The translations under genes were made by a program, and so were the position numbers. Below the pieces are notes generated by a model. That model ran no database searches. It saw only the letters and a list, made by a program, of their open reading frames with translations, and was not told the origin of the DNA. DNA of 64,000 nt from Bordetella sp. BOR01 (GTDB taxonomy: Bacteria > Pseudomonadota > Gammaproteobacteria > Burkholderiales > Burkholderiaceae_B). How positions within the stretch are numbered: the stretch's first letter is position 1; each line of letters starts with the position of its first letter. Shown here in pieces: positions 31,136-38,564 of this stretch. Location of the stretch: assembly GCF_019218885.1 (NCBI RefSeq), contig NZ_JAHUWT010000001.1:558001-622000 (forward strand). The letters run 5' to 3'.

Positions 31136-31462
31136 ATGATCGTCGAACTGCGTATCTACCATTGCGCGCCCGGGCGGCTGCCCGCGCTGCACGATCGTTT
31201 CACCAGTGCCACCCTGGGCTTCTTCAAGAAGCACGGCATCGAGCAGATCGGATTCTGGACCACGCTGGCCGGGCCTACCAATCAATCGCTGACCTACCTG
31301 CTGAAATGGGAAAGCCTGGCCGAACGCGAGCGCAAATGGAATGCCTTCCAGGCCGACCCCGACTGGATCGCCAAGCGCGCCGCCAGCGAAGCGGAAAAAA
31401 TCATCGTCGAACGTGTCGAAAACCAGTTCCTGGCACCGACCGCATACTCCGCGTTGAAATAG
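31136..31462 (+). CDS. NIPSNAP family protein
   Basis: This 108-aa protein has a ferredoxin-like dimeric alpha-beta barrel. MIVELRIYHCAPGRLPALHDRF is the opening typical of NIPSNAP proteins, and KHGIEQIGFWTTLAGPTNQSLTYLLKWESLAERERKW is the second half of the motif. Bacterial members occur beside catabolic genes, where they may bind a small molecule or assist a cofactor-free reaction; no catalytic residues are agreed. AAGGAGG stands before the ATG. It closes the four-gene block. Confidence 0.85.
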   Translation: MIVELRIYHCAPGRLPALHDRFTSATLGFFKKHGIEQIGFWTTLAGPTNQSLTYLLKWESLAERERKWNAFQADPDWIAKRAASEAEKIIVERVENQFLAPTAYSALK

Positions 31463-31669
31463 GGTAGACACCGAAAAATTGTGGCATTCGCGCAAAACCC
31501 GATTGCGGTGCGGCCAGGATAGGAGTATCCATTGAGGTAACAACAATTCGCGAGACAACCCACTGGTGTTTGCGGCGGATCGGGCGGTACAGCCCGGCCA
31601 TGCCGCATCGCCAGGCCAGAATTCCGCGCAGGGCATGTGCCTTGCACGGAAGTAAGCTAGGAGGGGCTT

Positions 31670-31963
31670 ATGGCTGTGGTGTATGTGGAGTTCGAACGAG
31701 AACGCGCCGGCAAAGCGCGTTCCGCCCATCAAGCCCGCCGCGTGCGGCCGGCTCGAGCCCGCGCTGGCGACAGCAGGCGCACGTTCATGGCGTGCCTCAT
31801 GCTGGCTCCCCTGGCAGGCCTGGCTGCTCCGCTGCTGGCGGTGCCCTGGCTCGGCGAACTGGTCGGCTGGATTCTGGCAGGGGCGGGCCTCCTGGCCTGT
31901 GTGCTGATGCTGTTCCGCCTGGCCATGCTCGAGGCCGACAGCGCGCAGCGCGATAGCGATTGA
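31670..31963 (+). CDS. Small membrane protein, 97 aa, unknown function
   Basis: I do not recognise the family. An AGGAGGGG ribosome binding site stands before the ATG and a clear terminator stem follows 14 bp after the stop, so it is likely expressed. The N-terminal third is basic (arginine-rich, RRVRPARARAGDSRR) and is followed by two hydrophobic segments (MACLMLAPLAGLAAPLLAVPW and GWILAGAGLLACVLMLFRLAM), suggesting a two-span inner-membrane protein with its basic N-terminus in the cytoplasm. It stands between two catabolic operons; the 207 bp upstream hold no gene I can support. Confidence 0.6.
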   Translation: MAVVYVEFERERAGKARSAHQARRVRPARARAGDSRRTFMACLMLAPLAGLAAPLLAVPWLGELVGWILAGAGLLACVLMLFRLAMLEADSAQRDSD

Positions 31964-31976
31964 GTTCCTGATCCCG

Positions 31977-32007
31977 GCCGCCAGGCACTCGGGTGTCTGG
32001 CGGCTTT
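31977..32007 (+). terminator. Terminator of the 97-aa membrane protein gene
   Basis: A 12-bp stem (31977-31988 with 31993-32004, one G-U pair) closes a TCGG loop and is followed by TTT. Confidence 0.7.
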
Positions 32008-32105
32008 GGATACCGAGGCGCCGGTCGGGGGTGATGCGCCCCAGGTGGCTCACTCTTACGCTGCATGGCTCTGTCGATGCAGCCTCCCCTCTGGTGATAC
32101 CCCGC

Positions 32106-32154
32106 TTGCCGCCTGCCTACAGCTACCGGTATACTTGTACTGTCATCAATACAA
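32106..32154 (+). promoter_or_regulatory. Promoter and operator-like dyad of the hydratase-lyase operon
   Basis: TTGCCG (32106-32111), 18 bp, and TATACT (32130-32135) make a possible promoter 38 bp before the Bug gene. TTGTA (32135-32139) and TACAA (32150-32154) form an inverted repeat with a 10-bp spacer over the expected transcription start. The position would allow repression by the HutC-type GntR protein encoded second in the operon. Confidence 0.5.
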
Positions 32155-32172
32155 CATATCAGGAGACTGATC

Positions 32173-33138
32173 ATGCAGGGAATGCATCGCATGGTCGCGG
32201 GCTGTGCGCTATTGGGCGCGCTGGCATTGCCGCTGGCCCCCGCTGCCGCACAGGGCGACGCCATCAAGCTGGTCGTGGGCGCTCCGCCAGGCGGCACCAC
32301 CGATACCGTGGCGCGCAGTATTGCGCAGCACATGTCGCTGGATCTGAAGCGCACCGTGCTGGTCGAGAACAAGCCGGGCGCGGGCGGCAACATCGCCGCC
32401 GACTATGTCGCCAAGAGCAATCCCGACGGCAACACCCTGCTGGTCACGTTCACCAGCTTTTCCATCAATGCCTCTCTGTACCGCAACCTGCCGTTCGACC
32501 CGGTGCGCGATTTCACGCCCATCAGCATGCTGGCCAATGTGCCCAGCGTGTTGGTCGCGCGCAAAGATTTTCCGGCCCAGTCCATGCCGGAATTCGTATC
32601 GCTGGTGAAGGCCGACCCCGGCAAGTACACCATGGCGCTGGCCGCCATCGGTTCGTCGGTGCACATGGCCGGTGAGCGCATGAAAATGATGGCTGGCCTG
32701 GATATCCTGAATGTGCCATACAAAGGCACCTCACCGGCCATCAACGACTTGCTGGGCGGCCAGGTGGACATGATGTTTGCCAGTTCGCTCAACGTCTTGT
32801 CGCATATCAACAATGGCGCGCTCAAGGCGCTGGGCGTCACCAGCCCGCAGGCGCTGCCCCAGTTTCCCGGCGTGCCGCCGATCGGCGATACCATCAAAGG
32901 TTTCGAGTCCAACGCGTGGTTTGCCCTGTTCGGCCCGGCCAAGCTGCCGCCCGAGAAGCTGGCGATGCTCAATGCCGCGGCGCGCAAGGCGGTCGATACG
33001 CCCGAGTTTCGCCAATTGCTCGAGCGCGATGCCGCCATCGCGGTCAGCAGCAGCCCGGAAGAACTGGATGCCTTTGTACGCAAAGATATCGAGCGTTACG
33101 CCGAGATCGTCAAGTTCACCGGCGCCACGGTCGATTGA
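32173..33138 (+). CDS. Bug/TctC-family periplasmic solute-binding protein
   Basis: This 321-aa protein has a signal peptide (MQGMHRMVAGCALLGALALP, cleavage near AAAQGD). It has IKLVVGAPPGGTTDTVARSI as the first ligand loop and NVPYKGTSPAINDLLGGQVDM as the second, both typical for the Bug family, with VENKPGAGGNIAADYVAKSNPDG between them. The GAPPGGTTD loop replaces the more common PFPAGGxxD. It leads the operon that encodes a GntR regulator, two aconitase-like subunits and a lyase, so its ligand is probably a di- or tricarboxylate used by that pathway. No TctA or TctB membrane gene is near. Confidence 0.92.
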   Translation: MQGMHRMVAGCALLGALALPLAPAAAQGDAIKLVVGAPPGGTTDTVARSIAQHMSLDLKRTVLVENKPGAGGNIAADYVAKSNPDGNTLLVTFTSFSINASLYRNLPFDPVRDFTPISMLANVPSVLVARKDFPAQSMPEFVSLVKADPGKYTMALAAIGSSVHMAGERMKMMAGLDILNVPYKGTSPAINDLLGGQVDMMFASSLNVLSHINNGALKALGVTSPQALPQFPGVPPIGDTIKGFESNAWFALFGPAKLPPEKLAMLNAAARKAVDTPEFRQLLERDAAIAVSSSPEELDAFVRKDIERYAEIVKFTGATVD

Positions 33139-33159
33139 TTTTTCCTGTGGAGCCACACC

Positions 33160-33945
33160 GTGTCCGATAGCCCGTTGCCTCTTTATCACAAGGTATACCT
33201 GCTGCTGAAGCAACGGCTGCTGGCGGACGGCTTCGGTCCGGACGCGGCCATGCCAGGTGAAAACGCGCTGGCGGCCGAATACGGCGTATCCCGGTTGACC
33301 ATCCGGCGTTCTCTCGACGCGCTGGAATCCGAAGGCCTGGTCGAGCGCCGCCAGGGCCGCGGCACGTTTGTCGCCAAGCCCGCGCTGCTATCGGTGCCGC
33401 AGCAAAGCTCCGACATCGACGCGCTGCTGGCGCACATGGCCCGCATGGGTATGCAAACCCAGGTCCGCCTGCTGGAACTCGATACCGCGCCGGCCACGCC
33501 CCAAGTGGCCGTGCGCCTGGAGCTGGCTGCCGGCACCCTGGTGCAGCGTTCGGTACGGGTGCGCAGCCACCAGGGCTTGCCGTTTTCGTACCTGACCACT
33601 TTCGTGCCCGATGACATCGGCCAGCGCATCCGCCGTAAAGACCTCGGGTCCAAGCCGCTGCTGGCCATTTTTCGCGACCTGGGCGTGCGCGTGGCGCGCG
33701 CCGAGCAATCGATTTCGGCGGTGCTGGCCGAACCCGGCATCGCCGAACTGCTCGATGTCCCGGTGGGCTCGGCCCTGCTCAGCCTGCATCGCGTAGTGCG
33801 CGACGAATCGGGCCGGCCGGTCGAATGGCTGCATGCCCAGTACCGGCCCGATCGCTATGAATACCGTATGAACATGCAAGCCCACGACATGCCCGGCCAG
33901 CCCACTTGGTTGCCTGCCGCCACGCCGCAGCGGGTGAGCGCTTGA
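33160..33945 (+). CDS. GntR-family regulator with UTRA domain (HutC type)
   Basis: This 261-aa protein starts at a GTG with GGAG upstream. The N-terminal winged helix-turn-helix contains LKQRLLADGFGPDAAMPGE and LAAEYGVSRLTIRRSLDALESEGLVERRQGRGTFVA, and the UTRA effector domain covers about 85-240 (RVRSHQGLPFSYLTTFVP, later LLSLHRVVRDESGRPVEWLHAQYRPD). HutC-type proteins usually repress their own operon and release DNA on binding a pathway compound. It lies second in the operon, and an inverted repeat over the operon promoter fits it as target. Its effector is probably the imported acid. Confidence 0.92.
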   Translation: MSDSPLPLYHKVYLLLKQRLLADGFGPDAAMPGENALAAEYGVSRLTIRRSLDALESEGLVERRQGRGTFVAKPALLSVPQQSSDIDALLAHMARMGMQTQVRLLELDTAPATPQVAVRLELAAGTLVQRSVRVRSHQGLPFSYLTTFVPDDIGQRIRRKDLGSKPLLAIFRDLGVRVARAEQSISAVLAEPGIAELLDVPVGSALLSLHRVVRDESGRPVEWLHAQYRPDRYEYRMNMQAHDMPGQPTWLPAATPQRVSA

Positions 33946-33959
33946 ATAGGTCCTGCCCC

Positions 33960-35222
33960 ATGCCTGCCCAGACCCTGGCCCAGAAGTTGCTGGCCGCCGC
34001 ATCCGGCCGCGATGCCGTAGGTGTCGGTGAAATCCTGACGTGCAAGGTCGACCTGGCCATGTTCCACGATTCCAGCGGCCCGCGCCGCCTCAAGCCGATG
34101 CTCGAAGAGCTAGGCACCGGGCTGTGGGACCGTTCCAAAGTCGTGCTGGTGATGGATCATTATGTTCCCGAGGCCGATGACGAATCGCGCCGAATCGTGC
34201 GCATTGCACGCGAGTGGGCGCGCGAACAGGCGCTGCCCCATGTGTACGATTCGGTGGGTATCTGCCATGTGGTGGTATCCGAGCACGGCCATGTGCGTCC
34301 CGGCATGTTCTGCGTGGGGGGCGATTCGCATTCGCCCACCGGCGGCGCCTTCGGCGCCTACATGTTCGGCGTGGGCAGCACCGAGATGCTGGGCGTGGTC
34401 GCCAGCGGCGAGATCTGGATGCGGGTGCCCGATACGCTGATGATGCGCTGGAATGGCCGCTTGCGGCAGGGCGTGACCGCCAAGGACATGATGCTGCACA
34501 TGATAGGCATTCATGGCATGAATGGCGGCCGCTACCAGGCGGTGGAATTCTGCGGCGAAGCGGTACGCGCGCTGTCCATGCAAGAACGCATGACGCTATC
34601 GAATATGTCGGCGGAACTGGGCGCGCAGGCCGGCCTGGTGGCGCCCGACGAGACCACGCGGCGCTACTTGCGCCAGGCCGGCGTCGCCGCAGTCGATACG
34701 GCCGGCTGGCAGTCCGATCCCGATGCGGCCGCGCAGTGGCATGACTTCGATGCCACCGTCCTCGAGCCGCAGGTGGCTGCCCCGCATAGTCCGGCCAACG
34801 CCGCCCCGGTGCGGGCCTATGGCGATACACCCGTGCACGTGGCCTATATCGGCGCCTGTACCGGTGCCAAGCTCGATGACTTGCGGGCGGCTGCGCAGGT
34901 GTTGCAAGGGCGGCGGGTGGCCGCGGGCGTCACCTTGATGGTGGCGCCTGCCAGCCAGCGCGACCAGGCCGCGGCCCAGGCCGAAGGGGTGCTGCCCATT
35001 TTGCTGCAAGCGGGCGCCACGCTGCTGCCCACGTCGTGCGGCGCCTGCTCGGGCTATGGCGGGTCCATTCCCGAAGGCGCCAATGTCATTGCCACGACGG
35101 CGCGTAATTTCAAAGGCCGCATGGGCGCGGCCACCGCCCAGGTCTACCTGGCGTCTCCGTATACCGTGGCGGCGTCGGCCCTGGCCGGCCGCATCGCCGA
35201 TCCTCGCGAGATCCTGTCATGA
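33960..35222 (+). CDS. Aconitase-superfamily hydro-lyase, large subunit (LeuC/DmdA-like)
   Basis: This 420-aa protein carries the iron-sulfur cysteines of the aconitase superfamily at C300 (GACTGA), C360 and C363 (TSCGAC), and the active-site loop GGDSHSPTGGAFGAYMFGVGSTEM at about 120-143. Its length and the separate small subunit match isopropylmalate isomerase, homoaconitase and dimethylmaleate hydratase. Two motif changes from LeuC are seen: GDSHS instead of GDSHT, and GACTGA instead of GSCTNG. This suggests a substrate other than isopropylmalate. It hydrates or isomerises an unsaturated di- or tricarboxylate in the cytoplasm using a 4Fe-4S cluster. The start at 33960 lies 14 bp after the regulator stop. 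Confidence 0.9.
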   Translation: MPAQTLAQKLLAAASGRDAVGVGEILTCKVDLAMFHDSSGPRRLKPMLEELGTGLWDRSKVVLVMDHYVPEADDESRRIVRIAREWAREQALPHVYDSVGICHVVVSEHGHVRPGMFCVGGDSHSPTGGAFGAYMFGVGSTEMLGVVASGEIWMRVPDTLMMRWNGRLRQGVTAKDMMLHMIGIHGMNGGRYQAVEFCGEAVRALSMQERMTLSNMSAELGAQAGLVAPDETTRRYLRQAGVAAVDTAGWQSDPDAAAQWHDFDATVLEPQVAAPHSPANAAPVRAYGDTPVHVAYIGACTGAKLDDLRAAAQVLQGRRVAAGVTLMVAPASQRDQAAAQAEGVLPILLQAGATLLPTSCGACSGYGGSIPEGANVIATTARNFKGRMGAATAQVYLASPYTVAASALAGRIADPREILS

Positions 35223-35734
35223 GCACTACGCACAAAGCCTGGCGCGTCGGCGACGATGTCGACACCGACCAGCTCGCGCCGGGCGCCTACATGAAGTTCG
35301 GTATTGCCGACATCGCGCGCCATTGCCTGGAAGGCATACGCCCGGACTTCGCGAACGGCGTGCAGCCGGGCGATGTGCTGGTGGCCGGGCGCAACTTCGG
35401 CATCGGATCGTCGCGCGAACAGGCTGCCGCCGCGCTGGTGCAACTGGGCCTGCGCGCGGTCATCGCGCCCAGTTTCAGCGGCCTGTATTTTCGCAACGGG
35501 TTCAACGTGGGCCTGCTGCTGCTGACCTGCGAGCGCGCCGGCGAAATCGCCGAAGGCGAACAGGTAGGCATCGACTTGCCCAATAGTCGCGTGCTGCGTG
35601 CCGACGGTACTGCGTTGCCCTGCGAGCCGGTACCCGGTTTCTTGCTCGACATGGTGCAGGCGGGCGGCCTGCTGATGCAACTCAAGCGGCGGCTGGCCGA
35701 TGGCTCGCTGCCCCGTCACCCAATGAGAGCCTGA
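35219..35734 (+). CDS. Aconitase-superfamily hydro-lyase, small subunit (LeuD/DmdB-like)
   Basis: This 171-aa swivel-domain subunit has DDVDTDQLAPGAYM at residues 12-25 and the substrate-binding GRNFGIGSSREQAA at about 58-71, typical for LeuD and dimethylmaleate hydratase beta subunits. The pair of serines in GIGSSRE binds the substrate carboxylate in the family. The start overlaps the large-subunit stop by four bases, so a stoichiometric complex is expected. It is followed directly by the lyase gene with a TGATG overlap. A LeuD of biosynthesis is normally about 200-215 aa, so this one is short, like catabolic members. Confidence 0.9.
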   Translation: MSTTHKAWRVGDDVDTDQLAPGAYMKFGIADIARHCLEGIRPDFANGVQPGDVLVAGRNFGIGSSREQAAAALVQLGLRAVIAPSFSGLYFRNGFNVGLLLLTCERAGEIAEGEQVGIDLPNSRVLRADGTALPCEPVPGFLLDMVQAGGLLMQLKRRLADGSLPRHPMRA

Positions 35735-36597
35735 TGACTCCACGTCTCTTGAAAGACAAGCTGGCCGCCGGCCAGGCCTTGCTGGCCCCCGGCATCTACG
35801 ACGCGCTGTCGGCCTTGGTCGCCGAGCAGGCGGGGTTCGACGCCCTGTACTTGTCTGGCGCATCCATCGCCTATACGCGTCTGGGTCGTTCCGACGTCGG
35901 CCTGACCACTTATACCGAAGTCGAAGACGTCCTGGCGCGCATCACCGAGCGCGTGCGCTGCCCGGTGATCGTCGATGGCGATACCGGTTTCGGCAATGCC
36001 TTGAACGTGCAGCGTACCGTGCGCGGCTTCGAGCGCGCCGGCGCCGCCATGATCCAGCTGGAAGACCAGGGCTTTCCCAAGCGATGCGGGCACCTGAGCG
36101 GCAAGTCGCTGGTATCCGCCGATGAAATGTGCGGCAAGCTGCGCGCTGCGCTGGACGCGCGAGCCAGCGATGCCACGCTGATCCTGGCGCGTACCGATGC
36201 CGTGGCGGTAGAAGGGCTGGACGCCGCATTCGAGCGCGCCGAGCGTTACCTGGAATGCGGGGTCGATGCCATTTTCATCGAGGCCCTGCGTTCGCCCGCG
36301 CAGCTGGATGCCGCCTGCGCACGCTTTGCCAAGCGAGTTCCGTTGCTGGCCAACATGGTGGAAGGCGGCCAGACCCCCATCGAAAGCGCCGAGGCCCTGG
36401 CCGCGCGCGGCTTTCGCATTGTTATTTTCCCGGGCGGCACGGCCCGCGCCGTGGCGCACGCGCTGCAGGCCTACTACGGCAGCCTGCGCCAGCACGGTAC
36501 GACCACTCCCTGGCGCGACCGCATGCTGGACTTCGACCAGCTCAATGCAGTGATCGGCACCCCGGCCTTGCTGGAAGAGGCCAGCCGCTACGGTTAG
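35734..36597 (+). CDS. Isocitrate lyase / PEP mutase superfamily lyase (methylisocitrate- or dimethylmalate-lyase-like)
   Basis: This 287-aa protein has the superfamily substrate- and metal-binding set: YLSGASIA at 39-46, DGDTGFG at 81-87 and the catalytic loop KRCGH at 116-120, whose cysteine acts as general acid in lyases of this family. The KxCGH form marks lyases such as methylisocitrate lyase and 2,3-dimethylmalate lyase, not phosphonate mutases. It would split a 2-hydroxy or 2-methyl-branched diacid to pyruvate or a keto acid plus a smaller acid, with magnesium. Encoded immediately after the two-subunit hydratase with translational coupling, it most likely cleaves the hydratase product. 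Confidence 0.9.
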   Translation: MTPRLLKDKLAAGQALLAPGIYDALSALVAEQAGFDALYLSGASIAYTRLGRSDVGLTTYTEVEDVLARITERVRCPVIVDGDTGFGNALNVQRTVRGFERAGAAMIQLEDQGFPKRCGHLSGKSLVSADEMCGKLRAALDARASDATLILARTDAVAVEGLDAAFERAERYLECGVDAIFIEALRSPAQLDAACARFAKRVPLLANMVEGGQTPIESAEALAARGFRIVIFPGGTARAVAHALQAYYGSLRQHGTTTPWRDRMLDFDQLNAVIGTPALLEEASRYG

Positions 36598-36685
36598 TGC
36601 ATGAGCACGGCCCCCGGCGCGTGTCAGCGGGTCGTCAGGCAAGCGGGAATACGCTTGAAGGTTCCTTCATACGCTGGTTATCCGC

Positions 36686-37267
36686 ATGCACTCGACTCGC
36701 ACCTTCTGGCTGGATGCCGCCGCGTCCGCCTACGATCGCACCACCATTGTCCTGCACTGGCTGACCGCGCTATTGGTGGTCGCGCTATTCATCATGGCGC
36801 AGGTCTGGGAATCGATGCCGCACGGTACACCCGTACGCAAATCCTTGCAGGGCCTGCATGTCTCGCTGGGCTTGTTGCTGACCGCCGTGATCGTGTTACG
36901 GATGGCCTGGCGCGCCACGGGTGGCCGACGCTTGCCGCCGGCTTCACACGGCGCGCTCCAGGTAAGCGCCAAGACCATGCACTACGCGCTTTACCTATTG
37001 CTGGCGGCCCAGATCGTGCTGGGTTTCCTGTTCCGCTGGGCGCAGGGTGAGTCTTTCACGTTCTTCGGATGGTTTTCGATACCGAAGCTTCTGCCGCTGG
37101 TGCGCGAGCAGCGGCATTTTTTCGGCGACCTGCACAACGTAGTCGCATGGGTAATCATCGTGCTGGCCGGCCTGCATGCGCTGGCCGCGCTGTTCCATCA
37201 TTACTGGTTGCGCGATGGGTTGCTGCGCCGGATGTGGGGCGGTAGCCGGGCCGGTCGCCTGCGTTAG
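36686..37267 (+). CDS. Cytochrome b561 family protein
   Basis: This 193-aa protein has four hydrophobic segments and haem-ligand histidines at H24 (VLHWLTAL), H58 (LHVSLGLLL), H150 (DLHNVVAW) and H164 (GLHALAAL). The spacing matches the b561 gene at 9439-9999, though the sequences share little more than these positions. It would carry electrons between quinol and a partner in the inner membrane. A TTGAAG hexamer and a GAAGG-TT-CCTTC dyad (36657-36668) lie just upstream and may hold promoter or control elements. It ends 6 bp before the convergent MFS gene. Confidence 0.88.
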   Translation: MHSTRTFWLDAAASAYDRTTIVLHWLTALLVVALFIMAQVWESMPHGTPVRKSLQGLHVSLGLLLTAVIVLRMAWRATGGRRLPPASHGALQVSAKTMHYALYLLLAAQIVLGFLFRWAQGESFTFFGWFSIPKLLPLVREQRHFFGDLHNVVAWVIIVLAGLHALAALFHHYWLRDGLLRRMWGGSRAGRLR

Positions 37268-37273
37268 CGTGCG

Positions 37274-38479
37274 CTAGGCATTCTTGCCGCCAGCCGACGG
37301 GTTGCCGCGCGGCAGCCAGTGCCAGAATACGGCGGCGGCGGCCAAGCCGAACGCCCCCATGGCCGCCACCGCGGCGGCCAGCGAGACCAGGGCGGTGATG
37401 GCCGACAGGGCAACCGGGCCCAGGCTGCTGCCCAGGTCGGCCACCAGTCGCCAGATGCCCAGGAACTCGGTACGGCCCGCGGGCGGCGCGGCATCTGCGC
37501 CCAGGGTCATGACGATGCCCGAGCCGATGCCGTTACCCATGCCCAGCAGCATCGATACGACAACGAAACCGATCACTCCGGTGGTAAACGAGGTGCCGAT
37601 CAGCGCGCAACCCATCAGCAGGGTCGAGGGTACGGCCACCCATAGCCGGCCGCGCCGGTCCATCAGGGTGCCGGCCGGATAGAACACCGACATGTCGATG
37701 GCAGCCACCAGGCCATAGATGATGGACGTGGTGGTGGGATTGATGCCCAGGTGGTCGGCCCACAACGGAATGACGACCTGGCGCGATGCCCGCACCGCGC
37801 TGACCAGCAGGATGCCCAGGCCCAGGGTCAGGAACACGTGCCGGTGCGCCCGGGCGACGTCCAGCACGCGCGGTTTGGCCTGCACGGCGGCGCCGGGGCG
37901 TTCGGGCGGCGTCATGTCGGGCGCCAGGTGGGCAATCAGCCCGGCGCCGGCCATGGCCACCACCGCCACCCAGTAGGCGCCTTGCAGGCCCATGAAATGA
38001 ATCAGCGCGGCACCCGCGAACGGGCCCACGAACACCCCGATCCGCATGGTGCCCGCCAGGGTCGACAGGGCGCGTGCGCGCATATAGACCGGCACGGCGT
38101 CGATCATGTATGTCTGGCGGGCCAGCATGAATACGGACGAAGCCATGCCGATGAAAAATACCCCCACCGCCAGCATCCATGCGTCGCCCGCAAAAATGCA
38201 CAATAGCAGTGCGAACACGCTGAGCACCGCCGCCCCCATCATGGACCGCCGCTCGCCGTAGCGCGATGTGATCATCGCCGCCGGGATATTGCTGACCAGC
38301 GACCCGATGCCGATCAGGGCCACGATCAGGCCGGAAGTCGCCACCGAGGCATCGAGTTCGCGCGCGCTCAGGGCCACCACGGGCAGGATGGCTCCGTTGC
38401 TGACACCGTAGAGGATGGAAGGGCCGAACGCGGGGACGGCTATTTTCTTGAAGCTGAAGGGGGCGTCGCGGTTCGACAC
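37274..38479 (-). CDS. Major facilitator superfamily transporter
   Basis: This 401-aa protein has about twelve hydrophobic segments in two halves. Loop 2-3 shows SRYGERRSMMGAA, close to the MFS signature, and its repeat in the second half is MDRRGRLWVAVPSTL. R126 or nearby in LARQTYMIDAVPVYMRARALS resembles the conserved residues of drug and sugar efflux members. It could export a toxic compound or import a nutrient; sequence alone does not say which. It is divergent from the lipid-kinase gene across 85 bp and converges on cytochrome b561. Confidence 0.88.
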   Translation of the reverse strand: MSNRDAPFSFKKIAVPAFGPSILYGVSNGAILPVVALSARELDASVATSGLIVALIGIGSLVSNIPAAMITSRYGERRSMMGAAVLSVFALLLCIFAGDAWMLAVGVFFIGMASSVFMLARQTYMIDAVPVYMRARALSTLAGTMRIGVFVGPFAGAALIHFMGLQGAYWVAVVAMAGAGLIAHLAPDMTPPERPGAAVQAKPRVLDVARAHRHVFLTLGLGILLVSAVRASRQVVIPLWADHLGINPTTTSIIYGLVAAIDMSVFYPAGTLMDRRGRLWVAVPSTLLMGCALIGTSFTTGVIGFVVVSMLLGMGNGIGSGIVMTLGADAAPPAGRTEFLGIWRLVADLGSSLGPVALSAITALVSLAAAVAAMGAFGLAAAAVFWHWLPRGNPSAGGKNA

Positions 38480-38564
38480 GATGATGCGCGAAGAAATTGG
38501 GCAAGATCGTCATTCTAGCCGGCGCAGCTTGCCGGTCGGCACAGTCACGCGCTATCTTTGGGCC

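Noticed and set aside
16347-31462. The catabolic cluster as a mobile genomic island
   Set aside because: No tRNA, integrase, transposase or flanking direct repeats were seen, and base composition by eye matches the surroundings. Recent transfer cannot be shown from the window.
31401-31669. Possible small genes in the gap after the NIPSNAP gene
   Set aside because: The short frames overlap the NIPSNAP gene or lack start signals, and nothing resembling a promoter, tRNA or repeat could be supported.
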